The notes: generated by a model from the letters alone, not told the origin. 64,000 nt of DNA from Sanderia malayensis (GCA_013076295.1 RQOL01000688.1:86292-150291); one strand, 5' to 3'. Shown: positions 36,886 to 51,819, counted from the first letter of the stretch. Translations and numbers: made by a program.

Positions 36886-39600
36886 TGATATTGACATTAC
36901 TGCACACTAATTGCAATGAATCCGCGTTATTACAGCTGAAAAAACTAAATTAAACATGCATTTGTTTGTTTGCAGTGATATTAACATAACTGCACACTTA
37001 TTGCACATGAATCCACGTTATTACAGCTGAAACTAAGTAAACAACATGCATTTGCTTCTTTTCAGTGACTTTAACATTACTGAAAAACTAGTTCCACATG
37101 AATCTACGTTTTTACAGTTGGAACTAAGTTATATACATCTGCATGTACTTGTTTCAGTGTTATTAACATTACTGCCCACTAATTGCAGATGAATCCACGT
37201 TATTAGAGATGGAACTAAGTAAAATACGCATGCATTTGTCTGTTTCCATTGCTATTAACATTACTAAACACTAATTGCACATGATTCCACGTTATTAGAG
37301 CTGAAAATAAGTAAAATACATATGCATTTGTTTGTTTGCCAGTGTTATTGACATTACTGCACACTAATTGCACATGAATCAACGTTATTACAGGTGAAAC
37401 TAAGTAAAATACACATGCATTTGCTTGTTTTCAGTGATATTAACATTACTCCACACTAATTGCACATGATCCACGTTACTACAGCAGAAAATAAGTAAAA
37501 AACACATGCATTTGCGTGTTTTCAGTGATGTTAACATTACTCCAAACTAATTGCAGATGAATCCACGTTGTTACAGCTGAACGAAGTAAAATACACATGC
37601 ATTTGCTTGTTTTAGGGATATTAACATTACTCCACGCTAATTGCACATGAATCCACGTTACTACAGCAGAAAATAAGTAAAATACACATGCATTTGCGTG
37701 TTTTCAGTGATATTTGCACTACTGCATACTAATTGGATATGAATCCAGGTTATTACAGATAAAACTAAATAAAATACACATGCATTGCTTGTTTTTAGTG
37801 CTACTAACAGTACTGGAAAACTAGTTCCACATGAATCTACGTCTTCACAGTTGGAACTAAGTTATATACATCTGCATGTACTTGTTTTCAGTGATATTAA
37901 CATTACTGCCCACTAATTGCAGATGAATCCACGTTATTAGTGATGAAACTAAGTAAAATACCCAGGCATTTGTTTGTTTCATTGCTATTAACATTATAAA
38001 CACTAATGCACATGATTCCACGTTATTAGAGCCGAAACTAACCAAAATACACATGCTTTTGTTTGTTTGCAGTGATATTAACATTACTGCACACTAATTG
38101 GACATGAATTGACGTTATTACAGCTGAAACTAACTAAATTAAACATGCATTTGTTTGTTTGCAGTGATATTAACATTACTGCACACTTATTGCACCTGAA
38201 TCCACGTTATTACAGCAAAACTAAATAAATACACATGCAATTGCTTGTTTTCAGTGACATTACATTACTGGAACACTTATTGTACATGAATCCATGTTGT
38301 TACAGCTGAAACTAATTAAAATACATATGGATTTGTTTGTTTGCAGTGATATTAACATTACTACACACTAATTGCACATGAATCCACGTTATTACAGCTT
38401 AAACTAAGTATGAAAGACAGGCATTTGCGTGTTTTCAGTGATATTAACACTACTGCACACTAATTGCACATGAATCCACGTTATTACAGATGCCACTAAA
38501 TAAAATACACATGCATGTGCTTGTTTTAATTAATTTAACAATGCTAAACCCTATTGCACATGATCCACGTTGTTACAGCTGAAACGAAGTAAAATACACA
38601 TGCATTTGTTTGTTTTCGGTGACATAACATTACTGCACACTTATTGCACATGAATGCACGTTATTACGCTGAAACTAAGTAAAGCACCTATGCATTTGCT
38701 TCTTTTCAGTGATTTTAACATTACTGCACACTATTTGCACATGAATCTACGTTAAAACAGTTGGAACTAATTAAAATACACATGCATTTGCTTGTTTTTC
38801 AGTGATAATAACATTATTGCACACTAATTGCACATGAATCCACGTTATTAGAGCTGAAACTAACTAAAATAGACATGCATTTGTTTGTTTGCATTGATAT
38901 TAACATTACTGCACACAAATTTGCACATGAATCACGTTATTACAGCTCTAACTAAGTAAGAAAGACAGGCTCTTGCGTGCTTTCAGTGATATTTAACACT
39001 ACTGCACACTAATGGCACATGAGTCCACTTTTATGACAGTTGAAAAGTAAGTAAAAATACACATGCATTTGCATGTTTTCAGTGATATTAACATTACTGC
39101 AGAGTAATGGCACATGAATACACGTTGTTACAGCAGAAACTAACTGAATTACACATGCATTTGTTATTGCAGTGACATTTAACATTACTGCAAACTAATT
39201 GCTCATGAATGCACGTTATTACAGCTGAAACTAAGTAAAGCACACATGCATTTGCTTCTTTTCAGTGATTTTAACATTACTAGCACACTATTTGCACATG
39301 AATCTACGTTAATACAGTTAGAACTAATTAAATACACATGGATTTGCTTGTTTCAGTGATTTTAACATTACTGCACACTAATTGCATATGAATCTACGTT
39401 TAACAGTTGGAACTAGGTAAAATACATATGCATTTACTTGTTTTCAGTAATCTTAACACTGCTGAACAATAATTGCACATCAATCCACGTTATTACAGCT
39501 GAAACTAAGTAAAATACACATGCATTTGTTTGCTTTCAGTGACATTAACATTGCTGCACACTAATTGCACATGAATCCACGTTATTAGAGCTGAACTAAC
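34020..39600. other. Indel-dense stretch, probable low-accuracy consensus
   Basis: Compared with the paralogous block at 43.1-48.2 kb, this stretch has some forty to fifty single-base gaps or insertions, for example GTTTCATTGC, ACTAAATACAC, GGTTTGTTGCAG, GAGTCACTTTATT, CATGATCCACG, ACATAACATT, ATTTAACAC and CTTTTATGACAG. Between landmarks 34391/43103 and 39481/48220 it is 27 bp shorter overall. Stretches just before and after it are nearly free of such changes. The pattern, mostly deletions in short homopolymers, fits unpolished long-read sequence. A real hypermutated block is possible but less likely. Confidence 0.7.
34391..39490 (+). repeat. 5.1-kb block, left copy (offset about 8.71-8.74 kb)
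   Basis: It begins with the rare ACATGCATTGGTTTG monomer and matches 43103-48229 throughout in subtype order. Offsets drift from 8,712 to 8,739 bp because of the indels in this copy. It includes the TACTAAC modules, the GATGCC/AAACCCTAA module near 38486 and the AATAATTGCACATCAATCC monomer at its right end. It ends where the right copy starts its 19-mer tandem duplication. Confidence 0.8.
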
Positions 39601-42600
39601 TAAAATACACATGCATTTGTTTGTTTGCAGTGATATTAACATTACTGCACACTAATTGCACACGAATCCACGTTATTACAGCTCTAACTAAGTAAGAAAG
39701 ACAGGCACCTGCGCGTTTTCAGTGCTATTAACACTACTGCACACTAATTGGACATGAATCAACGTTATTACAGCTGAAACTAAGTAAAATACACATGCAT
39801 TTGCTTCTTTTTAGTGATATTAACATTACTCGAAACTAATTGCACATGAATACACGTTATTACAGCTGAAACTAAGTAAAATACACATGCATTTGCTTGT
39901 TTCCATTGCTATTAACATTACTAAACACTAATTGCACATGATTCCACGTTCTTAGAGCTGAAACTAACTAAAATACCCATGCATTTGTTTGTTTGCAGTG
40001 ATATTAACATTACTGCACGCTAATTGCACATGAATCCACGTTATTACAGCTCTAACTAAGTAAGAAAGACAGGCACCTGCGCGTTTTCAGTGCTATTAAC
40101 ACTACTGCACACTAATTGGACATGAATCAACGTTATTACAGCTGAAAGTAAGTAAAATACACATGCATTGGTTTGTTTGCAGTGATATTAACATTACTGA
40201 ACACTAATTGCACATGAATCCACGTTATTACAGCTCTAACTAAGTAAGAAAGACAGGCACTTGCGTGTTTTCAGTGATATTAACACTACTGCAGACTTAT
40301 TACACATGAGTCCACTTTATTACAGTTGAAAGTAAGGAAAATACACATGCATTTGCATGTTTTCAGTGATATTAACATTACTGCACAGTAATGGCACATG
40401 AATCCACGTTGTTACACCTCAAACTAAGTAAAATACACATGCATTTGCTTGTTTTCAGTGATATTAACCTTACTGCACACTAATTGGACATGAATCAACG
40501 TTATTACAGCTGAAACTAAGTAAAACTTGTATGCATTTGCTTCTTTTCAGTAATTTTAACATTACTGCACACTATTTGCACATGAATCTACGTTATTACA
40601 GTTGGAACTAAGTAAAATATACATGCATTTGCTTGTTTTCAGTGATATTAACATTACTGCACACCAATTGCACATGAATCAACGTTATTACAGCTGAAAC
40701 TAAGTAAAATACACATGCATTTCCTTCTTTTCAGTGATATTAACATTACTCGAACTAATTGCACATGAATACACGTTATTTCAGCTGAAACTAAGTAAAA
40801 TACACATGCATTTGCTTGTTTCCATTGCTGTTAACTTTACTGCACACTAATTGCATACGATTCCACGTTATTAGAGCTTACACTAACTAAAATACACATG
40901 CATTTGTTTGTTTGCAGTGATATTAACATTACTGCACACTAATTGCACATGAATCCACGTTATTACAGCGGAAACTAAGTAAACTACACATGCACTTGCG
41001 TGTTTTCAGTGATATTAACACTACTGCACACTAATGGCACATGAGTCCACTTTATTACAGATAAAACTAAATAATATACACATGCATTTCCTTGTTTTCA
41101 GTGCTACTAACATTACTGAAAAACTAGTTCCACATGAATTTACGTTTTTACAGTTGGAACTAAGTTATATACATCTGCAGGTACTTGTTTTCAGTGATAT
41201 TAACATTACTGCCCACTAATTGCAGATGAATCCACGTTATTAGTGATGAAACTAAGTAAAATACGCATGGATTTGTTTGTTTGCAATGATATTGACATTA
41301 CTGCACACTAATTGGACATGAATCAACGTTATTACAGCTGAAACTAAGTAAAATACACATGCATTTGCTTCTTTTTAGTGATATTAACATTACTCGAACT
41401 AATTGCACATGAATCCACGTTGTTACAGCTGAAACTAACTAAATTACGCATTTATTTGTTTGTTTGCATTGATATTGACATTACTGCACACTAATTGGAC
41501 ATGAATCAACGTTATTAAAGCTGAAACTAAGTAAAATACACATGCATTTGCCTCTTTTAGTGATATTAACATTACTCGAAACTAATTGCAAATGAATTCA
41601 CGTTATTACAGCTGAAAATAACTAAATTAAACATGCATTTGTTTGTTTCCAGTGATATTGACATTACTGCACACTAATTGCAAATGAATCCGCGTTATTA
41701 CAGCTGAAAATAACTAAATTAAACATGCATTTGTTTGTTTGCAGTGATATTAACATAACTGCACACTTATTGCACATGAATCCACGTTATTACAGCTGAA
41801 ACTAAGTAAAACAAACATGCATTTGCTTCTTTTCAGTGACTTTAACATTACTGCACACTATCTGCACATGAATCTACGTTACTACAGCTAAAAATAGATA
41901 AATTAAATAGGTACTTGTTTCTTTGCAGTGATATTAACATTACTGCCCACTAATTGCAGATGAATCCACGTTATTAGTGATGAAACTAAGTAAAATACCC
42001 AGGCATTTGTTTGTTTTCATTGCTATTAACATTACTAAACACTAATTGCACATGATTCCACGTTATTAGAGCTGAAACTAACTAAAATGCACATGCATTT
42101 GTTTGTTTGCAGTGATATTAACATTACTGCACACTAATTGCACATGAATCCACGTTATTACAGCTCTAACTAAGTAAGAAAGACAGGCACTTGCGTGTTT
42201 TCAGTGATATTAACACTACTGCACACTAATGGCACATGAGTCCACTTTATGACAGTTGAAAGTAAGTAAAATACACATGCATTTGCATGTTTTCAGTGAT
42301 ATTAACATTACTGCAGAGTAATGGCACATGAATCCACGTTGTTACAGCAGAAACTAACTGAATTACACATGCATTTGTTATTTTGCAGTGACATTAACAT
42401 TACTGCAAACTAATTGCACATGAATCCACGTTATTACAGCTGAAATTAAATATAATACACATGCACTTGCTTACTTGCGGTAATATTAACATTACTGAAA
42501 AACTAGTTCCACATGAGTCTACGTTTTACAGTTGGAACTAAGTTATATCCATCTGCATGTACTTGTTTTCAGTGATATTAACATTACTGCACACTAATTG

Positions 42601-43570
42601 GACATGAATCAACGTTATTACAGCTGAAACTAAGTAAAATACACATGCATTTGCTTTTTTTTAGTGATATTAACATTACTCGAAACTAATTGCCCATGAA
42701 TCCACTTTACTACAGCTGAAACTAAGTAAAATACACATGCATTTGCGTGTTTTCAGTGATATTAACATTACTCCACACTAATTGCAGATGAATCCACGTT
42801 GTTACAGCTGAAACGAAGTAAAATACACATGCATTTGCTTGTTTTCAGTGATATTAACATTACTCCGCACTAATTGCACATGAATCCACGTTACTACAGC
42901 AGAAAATAAGTAGAATACACATGCATTTGCGTGTTTTCAGTGATATTAACATTACTGCACACTAATTGCACATGAATCCACGTTATTACAGCTCTAACTA
43001 AGTAAGAAAGACAGGCACCTGCGCGTTTTCAGTGCTATTAACACTACTGCACACTAATTGGACATGAATCAACGTTATTACAGCTGAAAGTAAGTAAAAT
43101 ACACATGCATTGGTTTGTTTGCAGTGATATTAACATTACTGAACACTAATTGCACATGAATCCACGTTATTACAGCTCTAACTAAGTAAGAAAGACAGGC
43201 ACTTGCGTGTTTTCAGTGATATTAACACTACTGCAGACTTATTACACATGAGTCCACTTTATTACAGTTGAAAGTAAGGAAAATACACATGCATTTGCAT
43301 GTTTTCAGTGATATTAACATTACTGCACAGTAATGGCACATGAATCCACGTTGTTACACCTCAAACTAAGTAAAATACACATGCATTTGCTTGTTTTCAG
43401 TGATATTAACCTTACTGCACACTAATTGGACATGAATCAACGTTATTACAGCTGAAACTAAGTAAAACTTGTATGCATTTGCTTCTTTTCAGTAATTTTA
43501 ACATTACTGCACACTATTTGCACATGAATCTACGTTATTACAGTTGGAACTAAGTAAAATATACATGCAT
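39400..43570 (+). repeat. 4.2-kb block, left copy (offset 12,420 bp)
   Basis: Landmark ACATGCATTGGTTTG at 40161 recurs at 52581, 12,420 bp away, which is exactly 135 monomers. The two-monomer frame at 41034 recurs at 53455, and the diverged AATAGGTACTTG monomer at 41841 recurs at 54264. The offset grows by 1-3 bp across the block because this copy has isolated single-base deletions (CTCGAACTAATT at about 40753 and 41396, CTCTTTTAGTG at about 41573). The shared substitution GCACGCTAATTGC at about 40016 and 52436 confirms the relationship. Confidence 0.83.
41841..41932 (+). repeat. Most diverged monomer subtype (AATAGGTACTTGTTTC)
   Basis: This 92-bp monomer keeps the satellite start and end landmarks, but its second half reads CTACAGCTAAAAATAGATAA then ATTAAATAGGTACTTG, with no ATGCAT palindrome. 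Only three copies are present: here, at 54264 and at 57066. The last two are explained by block duplication (offset 12,420 and then 2,802 bp). It is a useful tracer for the history of the right half of the window. Confidence 0.8.
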
Positions 43571-46500
43571 TTGCTTGTTTTCAGTGATATTAACATTACT
43601 GCACACCAATTGCACATGAATCAACGTTATTACAGCTGAAACTAAGTAAAATACACATGCATTTGCTTCTTTTTAGTGATATTAACATTACTCGAAACTA
43701 ATTGCACATGAATACACGTTATTTCAGCTGAAACTAAGTAAAATACACATGCATTTGCTTGTTTCCATTGCTGTTAACATTACTAAACACTAATTGCACA
43801 TGATTCCACGTTATTAGAGCTGAAACTAAATAAAATACCCATGCATTTGTTTGTTTGCAGTGATATTAACATTACTGCACACTAATTGCACATGAATCCA
43901 CGTTATTACAGCTCTAACTAAGTAAGAAAGACAGGCACTTGCGTGTTTTCAGTGATATTAACACTACTGCACACTTATTGCACATGAGTCCACTTTATTA
44001 CAGTTGAAAGTAAGTAAAATACACATGCATTTGCATGTTTTCAGTGATATTAACATTACTGCACAGTAATGGCACATGAATCCACGTTGTTACCCCTCAA
44101 ACTAAGTAAAATACACATGCATTTGCTTGTTTTCAGTGATATTAACCTTACTGCACACTAATTGGACATGAATCAACGTTATTACAGCTGAAACTAAGTA
44201 AAACTTGCATGCATTTGCTTCTTTTCAGTGATTTTAACATTACTGCACCCTATTTGCACATGAATCTACGTTATTACAGTTGGAACTAAGTAAAATATAC
44301 ATGCATTTCCTTGTTTTCAGTGATATTAACATTACTGCACACCAATTGCACATGATTCCACGTTATTACAGCTGAGGCTAAGTAAAATACACATGCATTT
44401 GCTTGTTTTCAGTGATATTAACTTTACTGCACACTAATTGCATACGATTCCACGTTATTAGAGCTTACACTAACTAAAATACACATGCATTTGTTTGTTT
44501 GCAGTGATATTAACATTACTGCACACTAATTGCACATGAATCCACGTTATTACAGCGGAAACTAAGTAAACTACACATGCACTTGCGTGTTTTCAGTGAT
44601 ATTAACACTACTGCACACTAATGGCACATGAGTCCACTTTATTACAGATAAAACTAAATAATATACACATGCATTTCCTTGCTTTCAGTGCTACTAACAT
44701 TACTGAAAAACTAGTTCCACATGAATTTACGTTTTTACAGTTGGAACTAAGTTATATACATCTGCAAGTACTTGTTTTCAGTGATATTAACATTACTGCC
44801 CACTAATTGCAGATGAATCCACGTTATTAGTGATGAAACTAAGTAAAATACGCAGGCATTTGTTTGTTTTCTTTGCTATTAACATTACTAAACACTAATT
44901 GCACATGATTCCACGTTATTAGAGATGAAACTAAGTAAAATACGCATGCCTTTGTTTGTTTTCATTGCTATTACCATTACTAAACACTAATTGCACATGA
45001 TTCCAGGTTATTAGAGCTCTAACTAAGTAGGAAAGACAGGCACTTGTGTGTTTTCAGTGATATTAACACTACTGCACACTAATTGCATATGAATCCACGT
45101 TATTACAGCTGAAACTAAGTAAAATACACATGCATTTGCTTGTTTTCAGTGATATTAACATTACAGCACACTTATTGCACATGAATCCACGTTATTACAG
45201 CTGAAACTAAATAAAATACACATGGATTTGTTTGTTTGCAATGATATTGACATTACTGCACACTAATTGGACATGAATCAACGTTATTACAGCTGAAACT
45301 AAGTAAAATACACATGCATTTGCTTCTTTTTAGTGCTATTAACATTACTCGAAACTAATTGCACATGAATCCACGTTGTTACAGCTGAAACTAACTAAAT
45401 TACGCATGCATTTGTTTGTTTGCATTGATATTGACATTACTGTACACTAATTGGACATGAATCAACGTTATTAAAGCTGAAACTAAGTAAAATACACATG
45501 CATTTGCCTCTTTTTAGTGATATTAACATTACTCGAAACTAATTGCAAATGAATTCACGTTATTACAGCTGAAAATAGCTAAATTAAACATGCATTTGTT
45601 TGTTTCCAGTGATATTGACATTACTGCACACTAATTGCAAATGAATCCGCGTTATTACAGCTGAAAATAACTAAATTAAACATGCATTTGTTTGTTTGCA
45701 GTGATATTAACATAACTGCACACTTATTGCACATGAATCCACGTTATTACAGCTGAAACTAAGTAAAACAAACATGCATTTGCTTCTTTTCAGTGACTTT
45801 AACATTACTGAAAAACTAGTTCCACATGAATCTACGTTTTTACAGTTGGAACTAAGTTATATACATCTGCATGTACTTGTTTTCAGTGTTATTAACATTA
45901 CTGCCCACTAATTGCAGATGAATCCACGTTATTAGAGATGGAACTAAGTAAAATACGCATGCATTTGTCTGTTTCCATTGCTATTAACATTACTAAACAC
46001 TAATTGCACATGATTCCACGTTATTAGAGCTGAAAATAAGTAAAATACATATGCATTTGTTTGTTTGCAGTGTTATTGACATTACTGCACACTAATTGCA
46101 CATGAATCAACGTTATTACAGGTGAAACTAAGTAAAATACACATGCATTTGCTTGTTTTCAGTGATATTAACATTACTCCACACTAATTGCACATGAATC
46201 CACGTTACTACAGCAGAAAATAAGTAAAAAACACATGCATTTGCGTGTTTTCAGTGATGTTAACATTACTCCAAACTAATTGCAGATGAATCCACGTTGT
46301 TACAGCTGAAACGAAGTAAAATACACATGCATTTGCTTGTTTTTAGGGATATTAACATTACTCCACGCTAATTGCACATGAATCCACGTTACTACAGCAG
46401 AAAATAAGTAAAATACACATGCATTTGCGTGTTTTCAGTGATATTTGCACTACTGCATACTAATTGGATATGAATCCAGGTTATTACAGATAAAACTAAA

Positions 46501-48229
46501 TAAAATACACATGCATTTGCTTGTTTTTAGTGCTACTAACAGTACTGGAAAACTAGTTCCACATGAATCTACGTCTTCACAGTTGGAACTAAGTTATATA
46601 CATCTGCATGTACTTGTTTTCAGTGATATTAACATTACTGCCCACTAATTGCAGATGAATCCACGTTATTAGTGATGAAACTAAGTAAAATACCCAGGCA
46701 TTTGTTTGTTTTCATTGCTATTAACATTACTAAACACTAATTGCACATGATTCCACGTTATTAGAGCCGAAACTAACCAAAATACACATGCTTTTGTTTG
46801 TTTGCAGTGATATTAACATTACTGCACACTAATTGGACATGAATTGACGTTATTACAGCTGAAACTAACTAAATTAAACATGCATTTGTTTGTTTGCAGT
46901 GATATTAACATTACTGCACACTTATTGCACCTGAATCCACGTTATTACAGCAAAACTAAATAAAATACACATGCAATTGCTTGTTTTCAGTGACATTAAC
47001 ATTACTGGACACTTATTGTACATGAATCCATGTTGTTACAGCTGAAACTAATTAAAATACATATGGATTTGTTTGTTTGCAGTGATATTAACATTACTAC
47101 ACACTAATTGCACATGAATCCACGTTATTACAGCTTAAACTAAGTATGAAAGACAGGCATTTGCGTGTTTTCAGTGATATTAACACTACTGCACACTAAT
47201 TGCACATGAATCCACGTTATTACAGATGCCACTAAATAAAATACACATGCATGTGCTTGTTTTAATTAATATTAACAATGCTAAACCCTAATTGCACATG
47301 AATCCACGTTGTTACAGCTGAAACGAAGTAAAATACACATGCATTTGTTTGTTTTCGGTGACATTAACATTACTGCACACTTATTGCACATGAATGCACG
47401 TTATTACAGCTGAAACTAAGTAAAGCACCTATGCATTTGCTTCTTTTCAGTGATTTTAACATTACTGCACACTATTTGCACATGAATCTACGTTAAAACA
47501 GTTGGAACTAATTAAAATACACATGCATTTGCTTGTTTTCAGTGATAATAACATTATTGCACACTAATTGCACATGAATCCACGTTATTAGAGCTGAAAC
47601 TAACTAAAATAGACATGCATTTGTTTGTTTGCATTGATATTAACATTACTGCACACAAATTGCACATGAATCCACGTTATTACAGCTCTAACTAAGTAAG
47701 AAAGACAGGCTCTTGCGTGCTTTCAGTGATATTAACACTACTGCACACTAATGGCACATGAGTCCACTTTATGACAGTTGAAAGTAAGTAAAATACACAT
47801 GCATTTGCATGTTTTCAGTGATATTAACATTACTGCAGAGTAATGGCACATGAATACACGTTGTTACAGCAGAAACTAACTGAATTACACATGCATTTGT
47901 TATTTTGCAGTGACATTAACATTACTGCAAACTAATTGCTCATGAATGCACGTTATTACAGCTGAAACTAAGTAAAGCACACATGCATTTGCTTCTTTTC
48001 AGTGATTTTAACATTACTGCACACTATTTGCACATGAATCTACGTTAATACAGTTGGAACTAATTAAAATACACATGGATTTGCTTGTTTTCAGTGATTT
48101 TAACATTACTGCACACTAATTGCATATGAATCTACGTTTTAACAGTTGGAACTAGGTAAAATACATATGCATTTACTTGTTTTCAGTAATCTTAACACTG
48201 CTGAACAATAATTGCACATCAATCCACGT
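43103..48229 (+). repeat. 5.1-kb block, right (clean) copy
   Basis: Partner of 34391-39490 with an essentially intact 92-bp register. It is the better template for judging which changes in the left copy are errors. Its open two-monomer frames at 44621 and 46445 are intact, while the left copy's equivalents are broken by deletions. Its first half is also shared with 52.6-56 kb. Confidence 0.8.
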
Positions 48230-48242
48230 TATTACAGCTGAA
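46495..48242 (+). repeat. 19-mer tandem duplication (1,748 bp), unit 1
   Basis: The GTGCTACTAACAGTACTGG monomer at 46531 recurs at 48279, exactly 1,748 bp or 19 monomers later, and the intervening subtypes are the same. The edge is visible as CAGATAAAACTAAATAAAAT here but CAGCTGAAACTAAATAAAAT at the start of the second unit, showing where a crossover joined two different monomers in register. Confidence 0.85.
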
Positions 48243-49990
48243 ACTAAATAAAATACACATGCATTTGCTTGTTTTTAGTGCTACTAACAGTACTGGAAAA
48301 CTAGTTCCACATGAATCTACGTCTTCACAGTTGGAACTAAGTTATATACATCTGCATGTACTTGTTTTCAGTGATATTAACATTACTGCCCACTAATTGC
48401 AGATGAATCCACGTTATTAGTGATGAAACTAAGTAAAATACCCAGGCATTTGTTTGTTTCCATTGCTATTAACATTACTAAACACTAATTGCACATGATT
48501 CCACGTTATTAGAGCCGAAACTAACCAAAATACACATGCTTTTGTTTGTTTGCAGTGATATTAACATTACTGCACACTAATTGGACCTGAATTGACGTTA
48601 TTACAGCTGAAACTAACTAAATTAAACATGCATTTGTTTGTTTGCAGTGATATTAACATTACTGCACACTTATTGCACCTGAATCCACGTTATTACAGCA
48701 AAACTAAATAAAATACACATGCAATTGCTTGTTTTCAGTGACATTAACATTACTGCACACTTATTGTACATGAATCCATGTTGTTACAGCTGAAACTAAT
48801 TAAAATACATATGGATTTGTTTGTTTGCAGTGATATTAACATTACTACACACTAATTGCACATGAATCCACGTTATTACAGCTTAAACTAAGTATGAAAG
48901 ACAGGCATTTGCGTGTTTTCAGTGATATTAACACTACTGCACACTAATTGCACATGAATCCACGTTATTACAGATGCCACTAAATAAAATACACATGCAT
49001 GTGCTTGTTTTAATTAATATTAACAATGCTAAACCCTAATTGCACATGAATCCACGTTGTTACAGCTGAAACGAAGTAAAATACACATGCATTTGTTTGT
49101 TTTCGGTGACATTAACATTACTGCACACTTATTGCACATGAATGCACGTTATTACAGCTGAAACTAAGTAAAGCACCTATGCATTTGCTTCTTTTCAGTG
49201 ATTTTAACATTACTGCACACTATTTGCACATGAATCTACGTTAATACAGTTGGAACTAATTAAAATACACATGCATTTGCTTGTTTTCAGTGATAATAAC
49301 ATTATTGCACACTAATTGCACATGAATCCACGTTATTAGAGCTGAAACTAACTAAAATAGACATGCATTTGTTTGTTTGCATTGATATTAACATTACTGC
49401 ACACAAATTGCACATGAATCCACGTTATTACAGCTCTAACTAAGTAAGAAAGACAGGCTCTTGCGTGCTTTCAGTGATATTAACACTACTGCACACTAAT
49501 GGCACATGAGTCCACTTTATGACAGTTGAAAGTAAGTAAAATACACATGCATTTGCATGTTTTCAGTGATATTAACATTACTGCAGAGTAATGGCACATG
49601 AATACACGTTGTTACAGCAGAAACTAACTGAATTACACATGCATTTGTTATTTTGCAGTGACATTAACATTACTGCAAACTAATTGCTCATGAATGCACG
49701 TTATTACAGCTGAAACTAAGTAAAGCACACATGCATTTGCTTCTTTTCAGTGATTTTAACATTACTGCACACTATTTGCACATGAATCTACGTTAATACA
49801 GTTGGAACTAATTAAAATACACATGGATTTGCTTGTTTTCAGTGATTTTAACATTACTGCACACTAATTGCATATGAATCTACGTTTTAACAGTTGGAAC
49901 TAGGTAAAATACATATGCATTTACTTGTTTTCAGTAATCTTAACACTGCTGAACAATAATTGCACATCAATCCACGTTATTACAGCTGAA
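48243..49990 (+). repeat. 19-mer tandem duplication (1,748 bp), unit 2
   Basis: Near-identical to 46495-48242. I see only a handful of differences, such as GTTTCCATTGC for GTTTTCATTGC, GGACCTGAATTG for GGACATGAATTG, ACTGCACACTT for ACTGGACACTT and GTTAATACAG for GTTAAAACAG. The other copy of this block (34.4-39.5 kb) has only one 19-mer, so the duplication is younger than the 5.1-kb block duplication. Confidence 0.85.
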
Positions 49991-51819
49991 ACTAAGTAAA
50001 ATACACATGCATTTGTTTGCTTTCAGTGACATTAACATTGCTGCACACTAATTGCACATGAATCCACGTTATTAGAGCTGAAACTAACTAAAATACACAT
50101 GCATTTGTTTGTTTGCAGTGATATTAACATTACTGCACACTAATTGCACATGAATCCACGTTATTACAGCTCTAACTAAGTAAGAAAGACAGGCACATGC
50201 GCGTTTTCAGTGCTATTAACACTACTGCACACTAATTTGACATGAATCAACGTTATTACAGCTGAAACTAAGTAAAATACACATGCATTTGCTTCTTTTT
50301 AGTGATATTAACATTACTCGAAACTAATTGCACATGAATACACGTTATTACAGCTGAAACTAAGTAAAATACACATGCATTTGCTTGTTTCCATTGCTAT
50401 TAACATTACTAAACACTAATTGCACATGATTCGACGTTCTTAGAGCTGAAACTAACTAAAATACACATGCATTTGTTTGTTTGCAGTGATATTAACATTA
50501 CTGCACACTAATTGCACATGAATCCACGTTATTACAGCTCTAACTAAGTAAGAAAGACAGGCACCTGCGCGTTTTCAGTGCTATTAACACTACTGCACAC
50601 TAATTGGACATGAATCAACGTTATTACAGCTGAAAGTAAGTAAAATACACATGCATTTGCTTCTTTTTAGTGATATTAACATTACTCGAAACTAATTGCA
50701 CATGAATACACGTTATTACAGCTGAAACTAAGTAAAATATACATGCATTTCCTTGTTTCCATTGCTATTAACATTACTAAACACTAATTGCATATGATTC
50801 CTCGTTATTAGAGCTGAAACTAACTAAAATACCCATGCATTTGTTTGTTTGCAGTGATATTAACATTACTGCACACTAATTGCACATGAATCCACGTAAT
50901 TACAGCTCTAACTAAGTAAGAAAGACAGGCACTTGCGTGTTTTCAGTGATAGTAACACTACTGCACACTTATTGCACATGAGTCCACTTTATTACAGTTG
51001 AAAGTAAGTAAAATACACATGCATTTGCATGTTTTCAGTGATATTAACATTACTGCACAGTAATGGTACATGAATCCACGTTGTTACACCTCAAACTAAG
51101 TAAAATACACATGCATTTGCTTGTTTTCAGTGATATTAACCTTACTGCACACTAATTGGACATGAATCTACGTTATTACAGTTGGAACTAAGTAAAATAT
51201 ACATGCATTTGCTTGTTTTCAGTGATATTAACATTACTGTACACCAATTGCACATGAATCAACGTTATTACAGCTGAAACTAAGTAAAATACACATGCAT
51301 TTGCTTCTTTTTAGTGATATTAACATTACTCGAAACTAATTGCACATGAATACACGTTATTACAGCTGAAACTAAGTAAAATACACATGCATTTCCTTGT
51401 TTCCATTGCTATTAACATTACTAAACACTAATGGCACATGAGTCCACTTTATTACAGTTGAAAGTAAGTAAAATACACATGCATTTGCATGTTTTCAGGG
51501 ATATTAACATTACTGCACAGTAATGGCACATGAATCCACGTTGTTACACCTCAAACTAAGTAAAATACACATGCATTGGCTTGTTTTCAGTGATATTAAC
51601 ATTAGTGTACACTAATTGGACATGAATCAACGTTATTACAGCTGAAACTAATTAAATTAAACATGCATTTGTTTGTTTGCAGTGATATTAACATTACTGC
51701 ACACTTATTGCACATGAATCCACGTTAATACAGCTAATACTAAATATAATACACATGCATTTGCTTGTTTTCAGTGATTTTAACATTACTGCACACTAAT
51801 TGCACATGAATCTACGTTT

